From an uncultured Armatimonadota bacterium (GTDB lineage: Bacteria > Armatimonadota > Fimbriimonadia > Fimbriimonadales > Fimbriimonadaceae): a DNA stretch of 64,000 nt. The position numbers and the translations under genes were made by a program. Each line of letters opens with the position of its first letter. The stretch's first letter is position 1. Below are positions 1-8,010 of this stretch, piece after piece. Location: assembly GCA_903904815.1 (NCBI GenBank), contig CAIVDU010000082.1:1-64000 (forward strand), in the 5' to 3' direction. Under the pieces are notes generated by a model. It did not search any database, was not told where the DNA came from, and was given only the letters and a program-made list of their open reading frames with translations.

Positions 1-422
1 CAACCGAGAACTCACGAACCTATCCCTGACCCCCGAAGGGGGTCACAGATGGGAGCGCGGGGGCGAAGCCCCCGGGAATAGTCCGGCAATCCCACCGACC
101 CCCGTAGGGCGGTCGCAGATCGGAAATTCCACCGCCCCAATCAAGAGGAAATCACAATAACTGCCAACGTTCAACGAGTTCCCCTCGCCCGCAGCGACGA
201 AGGAGCGTTCGCCGAAGCTTCAGCAAGAAGGGGGCGTTCGCAGGAGAGGGGCACAGTAGACGCAACCGAGAACTCACGAACCTTCGCTGACCCCCGAAGG
301 GGGTCACAGATGGAAGCACGGGGGCGAAGCCCCCGGGAATAGTCCGGCAATCCCCCCGACCCCCGAAGGGCGGTCGCAGATCGGAACGCCCACCGTCCCA
401 ATCTAGAGGAAATCACAATAAC
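1..422. repeat. Duplicated non-coding segment (two direct copies, 262-bp period)
   Basis: Bases 1-160 and 263-422 are near-identical direct copies. Both begin CAACCGAGAACTCACGAACC, contain GACCCCCGAAGGGGGTCACAG and CCCCCGGGAATAGTCCGGCA, and end with GAGGAAATCACAATAAC. They differ by scattered substitutions, and 102 bp of unrelated sequence (161-262) lies between them. Each copy carries short GC-rich palindromes such as CCCCCGAAGGGGG. I see no credible gene here. The window starts at or inside the first copy, so the array may continue to the left. Confidence 0.75.
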
Positions 423-423
423 C

Positions 424-1002
424 TCAATGCGAACCGCTAACAGCCGCCCCCACCGAACCCTCCGCCAGCAGACCGTCCAAAATCTTGGCCACCTTCTCCT
501 CGCCCCCCGCGTTATCCCAATTCAGTTCCCCAAACCAGTGGTACCGAACCATCCCGTTCGCGTCCACGACGTAGAGCGACGGCCACACCGAAAGATGCCA
601 CCGGTTCCAGTTCGTCTCCGAGTTATCGACGAGCACCGGATAGCTGATCTTAAACTTCTCGATGTGCTGTTGAAGAAGCTTGGCGTCATGCTCCTCCGGG
701 AGCTCCGGAGTGTGTACGGAAAGCAGTTCCACCCCCAGCGGCCGATACTTGGCCAACAGCCGCTCGTAGGCGGCCAAGTTGTGGCGGCAATTGATGCAGT
801 CAAACGTCCAAAACGCGACAAGAGTCGGCTTCCCCTTCCGAGAAGCTAAGGTCAAAGGCTTCCCATCCTTGGTGTTAAGCCAGGGCCCACCCACAAACTC
901 CGGCGCCTTGTCCTTACTAGCCGGAACCCTCATCCCCTGAGCCGCCCCCGAAGCCACCACCACCCCTAACGCCAACGCCACTAAACCAATCCGTCGAACC
1001 AT
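424..1002 (-). CDS. Secreted thioredoxin-like (TlpA/redoxin family) protein
   Basis: A 192-residue exported thiol-disulfide oxidoreductase-like protein. Residues 1-22 form a signal peptide (MVRRIGLVALALGVVVASGA). A thioredoxin fold follows with the active-site motif CINC (C69, C72) in FWTFDCINCRHN, and the cis-proline region is visible as VWPSLYVVD. These are features of the TlpA/ResA/DipZ-like redoxin family, which acts in the periplasm. I chose the ATG at 1002 because the signal peptide starts there and AAAAGGGAAC, an acceptable ribosome binding site, precedes it; an upstream in-frame ATG at 1053 would add 17 residues in front of the signal peptide. It is a single gene. Its partner is unknown, and the family is too broad for a specific role. 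Confidence 0.85.
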   Translation of the reverse strand: MVRRIGLVALALGVVVASGAAQGMRVPASKDKAPEFVGGPWLNTKDGKPLTLASRKGKPTLVAFWTFDCINCRHNLAAYERLLAKYRPLGVELLSVHTPELPEEHDAKLLQQHIEKFKISYPVLVDNSETNWNRWHLSVWPSLYVVDANGMVRYHWFGELNWDNAGGEEKVAKILDGLLAEGSVGAAVSGSH

Positions 1003-1311
1003 GTTCCCTTTTCTCCCCCCGCCGCTCACCAAGTGTGAACCCGCGGACGACATTCATAAAGCTGTCTAACGGGAGAGAGTTCCAAGAAATCCCAAAACTG
1101 TTGATTCTGATGGTTGCACCGGGACCCTTCGATTCTCCCAAGTTCTGAGCCAACCGAGCTTCTTCTGAGACTCTTGCAAGTATCGGTCAGCTGCGCACGA
1201 CGCGTCTAAGAAACTCGTCTCGAACTTCGACCAACCGAGCGGTTACCTTGGATCAACGCTTATCTATTTGAGATTTTACGCCAACTAGTGCCAATTATGG
1301 AACTAGCTTAG
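1003..1311. other. Intergenic region between redoxin gene and higBA
   Basis: About 310 bp with no supported gene. It holds the 5' region of the divergent redoxin gene and, at its right end, an AT-richer stretch that forms the upstream part of the higB promoter. No clear terminator or repeat was seen. Confidence 0.5.
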
Positions 1312-1317
1312 TATTAT
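1312..1317 (+). promoter_or_regulatory. Predicted -10 element of higBA (leaderless start)
   Basis: TATTAT ends 6 nt before the GTG start of higB at 1324, which would place transcription initiation on or next to the start codon. There is no Shine-Dalgarno sequence. A weak -35 (GTGCCA, 1288-1293) lies 18 bp upstream. The overlapping hexamer TATAGT (1315-1320) is an alternative. Confidence 0.45.
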
Positions 1318-1323
1318 AGTCCC

Positions 1324-1623
1324 GTGAGGGTGATTTTGAAGCCAGCGTTGCAATCCTTCTGGAGTCGGAACCCAGACTCGGAACGGGCATTGCAGGCATG
1401 GTATCAAGTCGCGACTCATAACCAGATGGGTAGCTTCGCAGAGGTGAAAGCTGTGTTCGGATCAGTAGATCAGGTGGGTGACAGACTGGTGTTCAATGTG
1501 CGCGGCCACGCTTATCGCCTGATCTTCGGCGTCGAGTATCGGCGCGGAATTCTGTTCATCAAATTCATTGGCACGCACACCGAATATGACCGGATCGACC
1601 CGAAAACTGTGGAGTTAAAATGA
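1324..1623 (+). CDS. higB: HigB-type toxin, mRNA interferase of a type II TA system
   Basis: A 99-residue protein with the hallmark pattern of the HigB toxin family (PF09907-like): FWSRNPDSERALQAWY near residues 12-27, VFNVRGHAYRLIF at about 58-70, and IKFIGTHTEYDRID at about 79-92. HigB toxins are ribosome-dependent RNases of the RelE superfamily. The start is GTG and transcription appears leaderless. The gene overlaps the following antitoxin gene by 4 nt (ATGA at 1620-1623), the usual toxin-first order of higBA. The full family length is present, so the toxin is probably intact. Confidence 0.93.
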   Translation: MRVILKPALQSFWSRNPDSERALQAWYQVATHNQMGSFAEVKAVFGSVDQVGDRLVFNVRGHAYRLIFGVEYRRGILFIKFIGTHTEYDRIDPKTVELK

Positions 1624-2024
1624 AAGCAGCGATGATTAAACCAATTCACTCGGAAGCCGATTACAAGGAGGTCGTGAAGCGGATTAGCGCCCTCATGGAC
1701 GATCCTTTAAAGTCCGAGGAAAGTGGGGATGAGCTAGAGGTCCTCGCCATCCTGGCGGAGGAATGGGAAAACAAGACGTTCAAGCCTGTGACCATCACGC
1801 GGACGGACATGCTCAATTTTCTGATGGATTCAAAAGGATGCAGCGCCAGCGATCTTGCAAAGACGGTTGGAACGCTTGGGCGCGTGTATCAGTTGATCAA
1901 CGGGACGCGGAAGATTTCCGATGAGATGGCAGTGAAACTCGCTCTCTACTTCGGAGTCACCATCGAAACGTTCGATCTTCCGGTTTCACTATTGTCACTA
2001 AACTCGCTCAAGCCGGCATCCTAG
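1620..2024 (+). CDS. higA: HigA-type antitoxin, XRE-family helix-turn-helix protein
   Basis: A 134-residue protein coupled to higB by an ATGA overlap. The C-terminal half (about residues 60-125) is an XRE-type helix-turn-helix: the segment SASDLAKTVGTLGRVYQLINGTRKIS matches the recognition-helix layout of HigA/YgjM antitoxins, and a helical tail follows. HigA proteins bind and neutralise HigB and repress their own promoter. The N-terminal acidic helical part (KRISALMDDPLKSEESGDELEVL) is also typical of this antitoxin group. The role as an operator-binding autoregulator of the higB promoter is inferred. Confidence 0.93.
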   Translation: MKAAMIKPIHSEADYKEVVKRISALMDDPLKSEESGDELEVLAILAEEWENKTFKPVTITRTDMLNFLMDSKGCSASDLAKTVGTLGRVYQLINGTRKISDEMAVKLALYFGVTIETFDLPVSLLSLNSLKPAS

Positions 2025-2055
2025 CCCGACAAACGCTGAAGGAGCGCTTTGAGCG

Positions 2056-2131
2056 TGGCGCCCCCGATTGGACTCGAACCAACGACCATCCGCTTAGAAG
2101 GCGGGTGCTCTATCCACTGAGCTACAGGGGC
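2056..2131 (-). tRNA. tRNA-Arg (anticodon TCT)
   Basis: The reverse strand folds as a 76-nt cloverleaf including an encoded CCA tail (2056-2058). The acceptor stem is GCCCCTG/CGGGGGC, the D arm begins TAGCTCAGTGGATAGAGCA, the anticodon loop CTTCTAA carries TCT, and the T loop is TTCGAGT. The first anticodon-stem pair (27-43) is a C-A mismatch; all other pairs are sound. Confidence 0.93.
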
Positions 2132-2272
2132 GTGCCGACTTAAGAGTATATCTGCCCGAGGCGGCGGCGCATCAACCGGGGCGGGGCGAACGGCCACCAA
2201 GCCTGGTAACTTTCACTCGGAATCGGCGACGAAACGAACCCAAACCACCGTTTGGCGTAAACTCCCGCTGCA

Positions 2273-3145
2273 ATGCTGACAACGCGAACTGGCGGATTCT
2301 CGATTGGATTTCGACGTGGGTGGTCTGAGTGGCAGAAGGACCTTCCGGGGCTCATCACTTGGGCCAAGGAAAACGACCTGGGAGTCATCGACCTCGGCGG
2401 AGACGCCGACGTCACCGGCCCCCTCGTCACCGAAGCCGGTCTCAGAATCGGCAGCGCCGACCTGCGAAGCTGGTCGGGACTCATCTCCGCCGACACAACT
2501 AAGCGCGAAGCCGCTGTCGCCTCCAACGAGGAGTACATCGCCAAGGCCGTCGCCGCCGGCGCGACCAACTTCTTCGCGGTCATGCTCCCCGAAGACGCGT
2601 CCAAGCCCCGAGCCGAAAACTTCGGCTTCATGGTCGAAGGACTAAACCTCCTCGGCGCCGTCCTTGAGAAGAATGGGGCGAAGCTGGTCATCGAGGGATG
2701 GCCCGGGCCCGGCGCGCTCGCCTGTACCCCCGAAGGCTACCGAGCGACCCTCAAAGAAACAAACTCCAAGAGCATCGGCATCAACTACGACCCATCCCAC
2801 CTCATCCGAATGGGCATCAACCCCATCAAATTCCTCGGCGAGTTCGCCGATCGGGTGTACCACGTGCACGGAAAGGACACCGAGCTGTTCCCCGACGCGG
2901 TCTACGAGTTCGGAACGGAACAGCCGCCGACATTTGCCAAGAACTACGACTTCGGTTCGGTGACTTGGCGGTACACGATCCCTGGGTTCGGGACGACTCC
3001 TTGGCTTCGCGTATTCGAGATTCTGAAGTCGGTTGGGTACACGGGGGCGGTGTCCATTGAGTTGGAGGATGAGAACTTCAATGGGACAACCGAAGGGGAG
3101 AAGCAGGGCATCCTTTCCGGAGCTCGGTTCCTCGCTTCTATTTAG
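2273..3145 (+). CDS. Sugar phosphate isomerase/epimerase-like TIM barrel protein
   Basis: A 290-residue member of the xylose isomerase-like/AP endonuclease 2 TIM-barrel superfamily. Supporting signatures are IEGWPGPG (about 139-146), INYDPSHLIRMGI (about 170-182), VYHVHGKDTE (about 194-203) and VSIELEDENF near the C-terminus, which supply the Glu, Asp/His, His and Glu metal ligands usual in these enzymes. The substrate cannot be told from sequence. The ATG start lies 9 nt after TAAACT (2258-2263), a possible -10 that would give a very short or no leader. It is a single gene, divergent from tRNA-Arg. Confidence 0.85.
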   Translation: MLTTRTGGFSIGFRRGWSEWQKDLPGLITWAKENDLGVIDLGGDADVTGPLVTEAGLRIGSADLRSWSGLISADTTKREAAVASNEEYIAKAVAAGATNFFAVMLPEDASKPRAENFGFMVEGLNLLGAVLEKNGAKLVIEGWPGPGALACTPEGYRATLKETNSKSIGINYDPSHLIRMGINPIKFLGEFADRVYHVHGKDTELFPDAVYEFGTEQPPTFAKNYDFGSVTWRYTIPGFGTTPWLRVFEILKSVGYTGAVSIELEDENFNGTTEGEKQGILSGARFLASI

Positions 3146-3746
3146 GGCGGGGGCCCGAGGAAAAGTTGGCAGTTGGCTGCGAGCAGTTAGCAGTTCTAAA
3201 CCTTGAGGTTTCCAACTACGCCGGCAGGCGTTGGGTCTGCTAGACCCGGGTTGCAATGCTCCGGGATTGCTACCCGGGGTAGGTCACCCCAAATTCGTTC
3301 AACCCCGGTAGGCGGTTGCGCCAATCGCGTGCCTAAAGGGCACAACCCGCTGTCGGGGGTAGCTTCGCAACCCACGGCTTGCAGGCACAACGTCTTCGAC
3401 GTTGGGATGGATGCCCGTCCCAGAACGAGTCATGCCGACTCGTAACAACCCAACGTAGCCGAGAGTTCGCTCGCGGCACCTCTGCCAGGGGCGCACTCTG
3501 GCAGACAAGTTCTTGGTTGGGCATGCCGCGGCACGAATCGTCCGCGGTTTACGTTTTGTCAGCGAGAGGGAGTCTCCGTTTCCGGACCCATACATCCAGC
3601 TTGTTGGCCTGCCGCTCTTGGTTGGGCAGGCCGCGGCACGAATCATCCGCGGTCTACGTTTTGTCAGCGAGAGTGTCCGTTCGGACACGTGGGTTCCAGT
3701 TTGTTCCGGACTGCAAACTGCCAACTGCGGTCTGCGGACTTCCTGG
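3146..3746. repeat. Repeat-rich intergenic region with a duplicated 58-bp palindrome-containing unit
   Basis: About 600 bp without a convincing gene. Bases 3511-3569 and 3616-3673 are near-identical direct copies (TCTTGGTTGGGCA, then GCCGCGGCACGAATC, then TACGTTTTGTCAGCGAGAG). Each unit holds an imperfect CCGCGG-based palindrome. Upstream, 3220-3500 is full of short GC palindromes (ACCCGGG, ACCCGGGGT, CGTCTTCGACG) and resembles decayed repetitive extragenic sequence. I see no transposase, and two copies are too few to call an array. Confidence 0.6.
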
Positions 3747-4604
3747 TCAGTTGATATTCCAGGCGTAGATGCCGTCGCCGCTGCCGCCGATGAAGTTGTT
3801 CTGGACGTCGCAGCCAGCCGAGAGGGCGGAAGGGGTCATGCTGCCGACGCTGCCGTCGACGTGGGCGATCGTCATGCGGCCCATGTGCCAGGGCCAAGCG
3901 CCGCCGTAAAGTTCAGTCCCAGTCCAGCCCACGTTCAACACGAAGGCCTCTTGGGCCTGTTGGCCGCCGAGGAAGGTATCGAGCAGGGTTCCGTCGGGGG
4001 TGGACAAGTATCGGCAGGGCGGTACCACCAGCCAACTTCCGCCGTCTTTCGTGCTCGAATCGGCTAAAGACCACTTGGAGTCCACGAAGAGCAGGGTTCT
4101 CGAAGGGTCCTTCACGTCCGACTCCGAACGAGGGAGCGACGACCAGCGGCCATTCTCCTTCAGGATCGGCGACAGGTACTGGTAGTTGTAACCGGTGTTC
4201 ACGTGAAGCGAAGCGGTGTAGAACTCGGAGTAGGTGTCACCAGGAACCAGGTCCTGGTCGAAAGTCGAAACGTTGGCCTGACCCCGAGGGTTCGCCGGAC
4301 AGTGGAAAACCGAAAAGCTCTTCGTGTACGGGAGCACGACCTGGACCCAGGTGTGGTCGGTGCGCGAATTCTCGACACCTCCCGGCTGATCGCTTACCGG
4401 CATGAAGTGGTCCTCGTAGTCGGCGATGTACAACGACGTCGCCAACGCGGACTGATGGAAATTGCTTGCGCAAACCGCGCCCTTCGAGGATTCTTGCACC
4501 CTCCGGAACACAGGAAAAAGCACAGCCGCCAAAATCGCGAGAATCGCGATAACGACCAAAAGCTCGACCAGTGTGAAGGCAAAGTTGCGATGGCGCAAAA
4601 TCAA
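3747..4604 (-). CDS. Type II secretion/type IV pilin-like protein, H-X9-DG class
   Basis: A 285-residue secreted pseudopilin-like protein. The N-terminus has the class III prepilin leader and hydrophobic helix, with FTLVELLVVIAILAILAA following FA at about residue 10; cleavage and N-methylation would occur before the Phe. The C-terminal domain carries HMGRMTIAHVDG, the H-X9-DG motif of the DUF1559-like family that is expanded in Planctomycetes and Armatimonadota. The start is TTG, overlapping the stop of the upstream acetyltransferase gene (TTGA). A good internal promoter lies inside the 3' end of that gene, so the pilin may also be transcribed alone. The filament or surface role is unknown. 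Confidence 0.88.
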   Translation of the reverse strand: MILRHRNFAFTLVELLVVIAILAILAAVLFPVFRRVQESSKGAVCASNFHQSALATSLYIADYEDHFMPVSDQPGGVENSRTDHTWVQVVLPYTKSFSVFHCPANPRGQANVSTFDQDLVPGDTYSEFYTASLHVNTGYNYQYLSPILKENGRWSSLPRSESDVKDPSRTLLFVDSKWSLADSSTKDGGSWLVVPPCRYLSTPDGTLLDTFLGGQQAQEAFVLNVGWTGTELYGGAWPWHMGRMTIAHVDGSVGSMTPSALSAGCDVQNNFIGGSGDGIYAWNIN

Positions 4605-5377
4605 ACCATATCTATTATATCGGAGGTTGGTCCCTTCGACAAACGATAAACGTTAAGCCAGCCAGATCTTTGGAAACCCAGGGATCCATACCAGGTCTCC
4701 AAGTGCGGTTCGCACTGCATAGTGGCCATCATCCCGCGCCTCCGAGCCTCGCCGAGCGCCCAACGAACCACCGAGGATCCGATGCCTCTGCCCCGAGACG
4801 CGGGGGCAACGCACAAGTTGTAAACCCCCAACATGCCGCCCGCTTGTGAAAGCATCAACGCGGCAACGATCCGCGACCGGTCCCTCACGAAATACAGTTC
4901 GACTCCGGTCGCCCGAGCCGTCGCCTCCGCGATCGCCGTGCGAAACGAGATCGGGCGCTGGGAAAAAAACTGATCCACCATGAATCGCGAAATGGCGTCC
5001 CGGTCGCCCACCGTGCACTCGTCCATCGTCTCAAACGAGTCCTCCTCGGGCGGCTCGGCCACCAGCTGGACTAGGCGGTAGGCATGGCAGAAGCCCGCGC
5101 GCACCAGCAGTTCGTCCAGATACTCCGGACCGTCTCCCGGCGAGGCGTACACATTGAAACTGGGCCGACTCTCGGCGATCGTCACCAGGCGGCGGGCCGA
5201 CCACGGGTCGAGGTTCAGCCCGGCGGCGAAGTTGCAGATCGGGTGGTCCAGATCGCCCAGGCACAGGTCAAACCCCTCCTCCCGCTCCCAGATCGCGCCC
5301 GGAGTGGCCAACCCCAGCCGGAGATACGTCTGCAAGAGATTCTGGGACGCCCCGAGGGTGCAGTCACCCACCGTCAT
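4601..5377 (-). CDS. GNAT-family N-acetyltransferase
   Basis: A 258-residue protein whose C-terminal half (about 120-250) is a GNAT fold. The acetyl-CoA binding motif A is visible as LCVAPASRGRGIGSSVVRWA (R/Q-x-x-G-x-G/A form), with a beta-bulge region YNLCVAP before it and WYGSLGFQRSG after it. The N-terminal half looks like a second, degenerate GNAT-like or lid domain. The substrate is unknown. The gene overlaps the upstream hydrolase gene by ATGA and the downstream prepilin by TTGA, so the three are probably co-transcribed. Confidence 0.85.
   Translation of the reverse strand: MTVGDCTLGASQNLLQTYLRLGLATPGAIWEREEGFDLCLGDLDHPICNFAAGLNLDPWSARRLVTIAESRPSFNVYASPGDGPEYLDELLVRAGFCHAYRLVQLVAEPPEEDSFETMDECTVGDRDAISRFMVDQFFSQRPISFRTAIAEATARATGVELYFVRDRSRIVAALMLSQAGGMLGVYNLCVAPASRGRGIGSSVVRWALGEARRRGMMATMQCEPHLETWYGSLGFQRSGWLNVYRLSKGPTSDIIDMV
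4614..4642 (-). promoter_or_regulatory. Internal promoter for the prepilin gene
   Basis: On the minus strand TTGTCG (4642-4637) and TATAAT (4619-4614) are separated by 17 bp. The predicted transcription start is about 3-4 nt before the TTG start at 4604. The promoter lies inside the 3' end of the upstream GNAT coding region. Confidence 0.55.
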
Positions 5378-6615
5378 AGCACGGTGCTCCAGAACAGGCC
5401 GACCCCCGCTCCCCGAGACGACCCGGTCGCCCCAATCGCGAATCCCGTCCCAATCTGATGGGCTAGGATCAGCTGAGGACCCTTGGGGGTGAGGAAGAAG
5501 TTGAGATAATTCTGGCCCAGCGGGTCGAACCGAACCAGATCGATGCCTACGCCCACGTCGACGCCGTTCGAGCTGTCCGACTTGATCCCGAGGCGGATGG
5601 TCGGCGCATACAGCTTCTTGGGAGCCTCGAAGGGCCGGTCCTTAAACGAGTTGTAGAAGAAGTTTGAAACCTCGCGCAGCACCTTTCTTTCTACGAAGAT
5701 TCCGCCGTAATGGCCGGTCTCCAGGGTCATCGTACGCACACCGGGCAGCACATCGATCAGTTCCTGGGTCGACTTTGGCGAGACCACCGTGTCGTACCTC
5801 GCCCCCACCACGAAGGTCGCGGTCGGCGCTTTGCGCGGGAGATAGGTGAGCGGCTCGACCGGCGTCAGGTACTGGCGAAGCGCCTCCTCCGTGTATCCCG
5901 CGTGCCTCAACGCCTCACGCTGCGGGGTGACCCGTGACGAGGACCAAAGAATATGGGCGAAGTTCGCCCCGCCCAGAACGAACGCGCCAAAGTCGATCCG
6001 AGTGTCGATTCCGTACGCAAGAGCGGCCATCAGCGAACCGAGGCTCGTGCCCGAAATGCCGGTCCGAGTCGATTTGAATTCGCTCCGGGACTTGAGGAAG
6101 TCGATCGACCGACGAATGTCGAGAACCGCCTGAGTGCTCGACTGTTTGATCCCCTCCGGGGTGGCGGGAACCGCCAGGTCGCCCGAACGATGTCCGGGAG
6201 GCGTACGCTCCAGGTGATACGGCAAGGTCATGATGGCCGCCGCAATCCCTCGCGAGTTCAGGTCGGACGCCAGCGAGAACTCGGCCCGAAGGTCGGTCGC
6301 GCCCCAATAGTGAAGGATCAACACGACCGGATACGGCCCGGGAAACGCGGGATCTGAGGGGATCAGCACCTTCAGTGGCACCGTGTCGTTGTTCGGGATG
6401 CCGGTTTTGAACGCGCTGGGGAAGGTGACGTCGAATTCGGCGCCGAACTCCAAGTCGTCGGTCTGTTGCCAATCGTTGAACCGAATGACTGGCAGCGGGT
6501 CGGTCGGCAATTGACTGCTCGGGGTCTGCCCGAAGCACCGAAACGGAGTGCCTATTAAAGTGAGGAGAACGATCGCAGATGCTATCCATCTTCGATCGCG
6601 TCGGCACGCTATCAC
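5374..6615 (-). CDS. Secreted alpha/beta hydrolase with beta-rich C-terminal tail
   Basis: About 413 residues. From the GTG at 6615 the protein begins with a good signal peptide (IACRRDRRWIASAIVLLTLI, cleavage after CFGQ). The alpha/beta hydrolase core shows VVLILHYWGA (oxyanion region), the nucleophile elbow GTSLGS, an acid in GARYDT and the His in LETGHYGG. The last 75 residues, after FEAPKKLYAPTIRLGIK, are not part of the hydrolase fold: they alternate polar and hydrophobic residues and end in Leu, as in an outer-membrane strand-rich segment. An in-frame GTG at 6690 would add 25 residues ahead of the signal peptide; TAGAGT 5 nt before 6615 supports the shorter form. It is the first gene of the cluster with the acetyltransferase and prepilin. 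The substrate is unknown. Confidence 0.75.
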   Translation of the reverse strand: MIACRRDRRWIASAIVLLTLIGTPFRCFGQTPSSQLPTDPLPVIRFNDWQQTDDLEFGAEFDVTFPSAFKTGIPNNDTVPLKVLIPSDPAFPGPYPVVLILHYWGATDLRAEFSLASDLNSRGIAAAIMTLPYHLERTPPGHRSGDLAVPATPEGIKQSSTQAVLDIRRSIDFLKSRSEFKSTRTGISGTSLGSLMAALAYGIDTRIDFGAFVLGGANFAHILWSSSRVTPQREALRHAGYTEEALRQYLTPVEPLTYLPRKAPTATFVVGARYDTVVSPKSTQELIDVLPGVRTMTLETGHYGGIFVERKVLREVSNFFYNSFKDRPFEAPKKLYAPTIRLGIKSDSSNGVDVGVGIDLVRFDPLGQNYLNFFLTPKGPQLILAHQIGTGFAIGATGSSRGAGVGLFWSTVL

Positions 6616-6620
6616 GCCAT

Positions 6621-6626
6621 ACTCTA
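6621..6626 (-). promoter_or_regulatory. Predicted -10 element, hydrolase operon (leaderless start)
   Basis: On the minus strand TAGAGT ends 5 nt before the GTG at 6615, which is also where the signal peptide begins. No ribosome binding site is present. The spacing repeats that seen at higB, lipA and the two arsR genes. Confidence 0.4.
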
Positions 6627-6780
6627 CACTTCTTTTGCGGACAGGAGGGAGTCTTCTCTCCCATCGGATACTCACGGACGACCAGATCACATTCTTGATG
6701 GACGATTGTCAAGTCCAAAAGCTCCGTCGTTGTGTCCAGGCCTGGTGTCAGTCGAACCACCGACGGGGTCACAATGAGAT

Positions 6781-8010
6781 GTGAACGCCGAAATCGTCTC
6801 CGTCGGAACGGAACTGCTTCTGGGACAGATCGTGGATACCCATGCCCCTACCATGGCGAAGATCTTGGCCGAATGCGGGGTCGCCTGCACCCGCCGGGTC
6901 ACGGTAGGCGACAATCGAGATCGTCTGGTCACTGCCCTGAAAGACGCCCTCGCCCATGCCGACATCGTGGTAACGATCGGAGGGCTCGGCCCGACCGTCG
7001 ATGACCTCACCCGCGACGCCATCGCGGAAGCGCTCGGAGACGAACTCGTTCACCTGCCGGAGTACGAGCAGCAACTACGGGACATTTTTGCGTCGAGAGG
7101 ATTTCGATGGGTGGAGTCGATCGCCCGCCAAGCGTACCGGCCAGAATCGGCGGCTCTGATCGATAATCCCTACGGCACCGCCCCCGGGCTCCTCGCCGAA
7201 AAGAACGGCAAGACGGTGATCGCCCTTCCCGGACCACGAGGCGAGTTCAACCCCATGGCCAACGGGCCAGTAAGGGACTACCTGGTTCACAAACAGGGTG
7301 GCGAAGTCATCCACTCGAAGACTCTGCGCGTCGTGGGAATGGGCGAGAGCCATGTCGAGGAAATGATCCGAGACCTGATGGACTCCGAACAGCCGACGGT
7401 CGCTCCCTATGCGCACCCCGGAGAAGTTCACCTCCGAATCACCGCGCGAGCCACCAGCGTGGAACTGGCAAATGAGATCATCGCACCCGTTGAAGCACGG
7501 ATTCGCGGCATCCTCGGCAACCATGTCTTCGGAACCGACGACACCACGCTTGAGAGCAGCCTCGTCGAGCGTCTGGCCGAAAGATCTCAGACGCTGGCGG
7601 TCGCCGAGAGCATCACCGGCGGCCTGTTGGCCGCGCGCATCACGTCCGTCCCCGGCGCTTCCAAGGTGTTCCTAGGCGGGATCGTGGCCTACTCGTGGGC
7701 CACCAAGCAGGCTTTGCTCCAGGTCTCGGCGGAGAGCCTCCGAACCCATGGCGCGGTCAGTGAAGTGGTTGCCCGAGAGATGGCGGAAGGAGTGCGAAAC
7801 GCGCTCGGCGCGACCTACGCATTGGCGACGACCGGAAATGCGGGCCCAACAGCCGAGGGAGACAAACCGGTGGGACTGGTCTACACGGCCATCGCCGGAC
7901 CATCAGGCACCAAAGTGGTGGAAAACAAATTCCGCAGCGAGCGGGAGGAGACCCAGCGGCGAACGACGCAGATCGCGCTGGGACTTCTCCGAGATGCTCT
8001 CGCGAATTAA
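6781..8010 (+). CDS. cinA: CinA-family nicotinamide-nucleotide amidohydrolase
   Basis: A 409-residue two-domain CinA. Residues 1-170 are the MoCF/COG1058 domain (EIVSVGTELLLGQIVDTH at the N-terminus, TIGGLGPTVDDLTRDAIAEA at about 65-84, PGPRGEF at about 152-158). Residues about 250-409 are the C-terminal amidase domain (VAESITGGLLAARITSVPGAS, TTGNAGPT). CinA deamidates NMN in pyridine nucleotide recycling and hydrolyses ADP-ribose in some species. The start is GTG; CACAAT lies 5 nt upstream, another possible leaderless arrangement. The stop codon overlaps the stop of the convergent DUF1552 gene (8007-8010). Confidence 0.95.
   Translation: MNAEIVSVGTELLLGQIVDTHAPTMAKILAECGVACTRRVTVGDNRDRLVTALKDALAHADIVVTIGGLGPTVDDLTRDAIAEALGDELVHLPEYEQQLRDIFASRGFRWVESIARQAYRPESAALIDNPYGTAPGLLAEKNGKTVIALPGPRGEFNPMANGPVRDYLVHKQGGEVIHSKTLRVVGMGESHVEEMIRDLMDSEQPTVAPYAHPGEVHLRITARATSVELANEIIAPVEARIRGILGNHVFGTDDTTLESSLVERLAERSQTLAVAESITGGLLAARITSVPGASKVFLGGIVAYSWATKQALLQVSAESLRTHGAVSEVVAREMAEGVRNALGATYALATTGNAGPTAEGDKPVGLVYTAIAGPSGTKVVENKFRSEREETQRRTTQIALGLLRDALAN

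Noticed and set aside
3511-3673. Possible CRISPR-like spacing of two repeats.
   Set aside because: Only two copies, a single 46-bp interval, repeat ends shared by degenerate palindromes, and no cas gene in the window.
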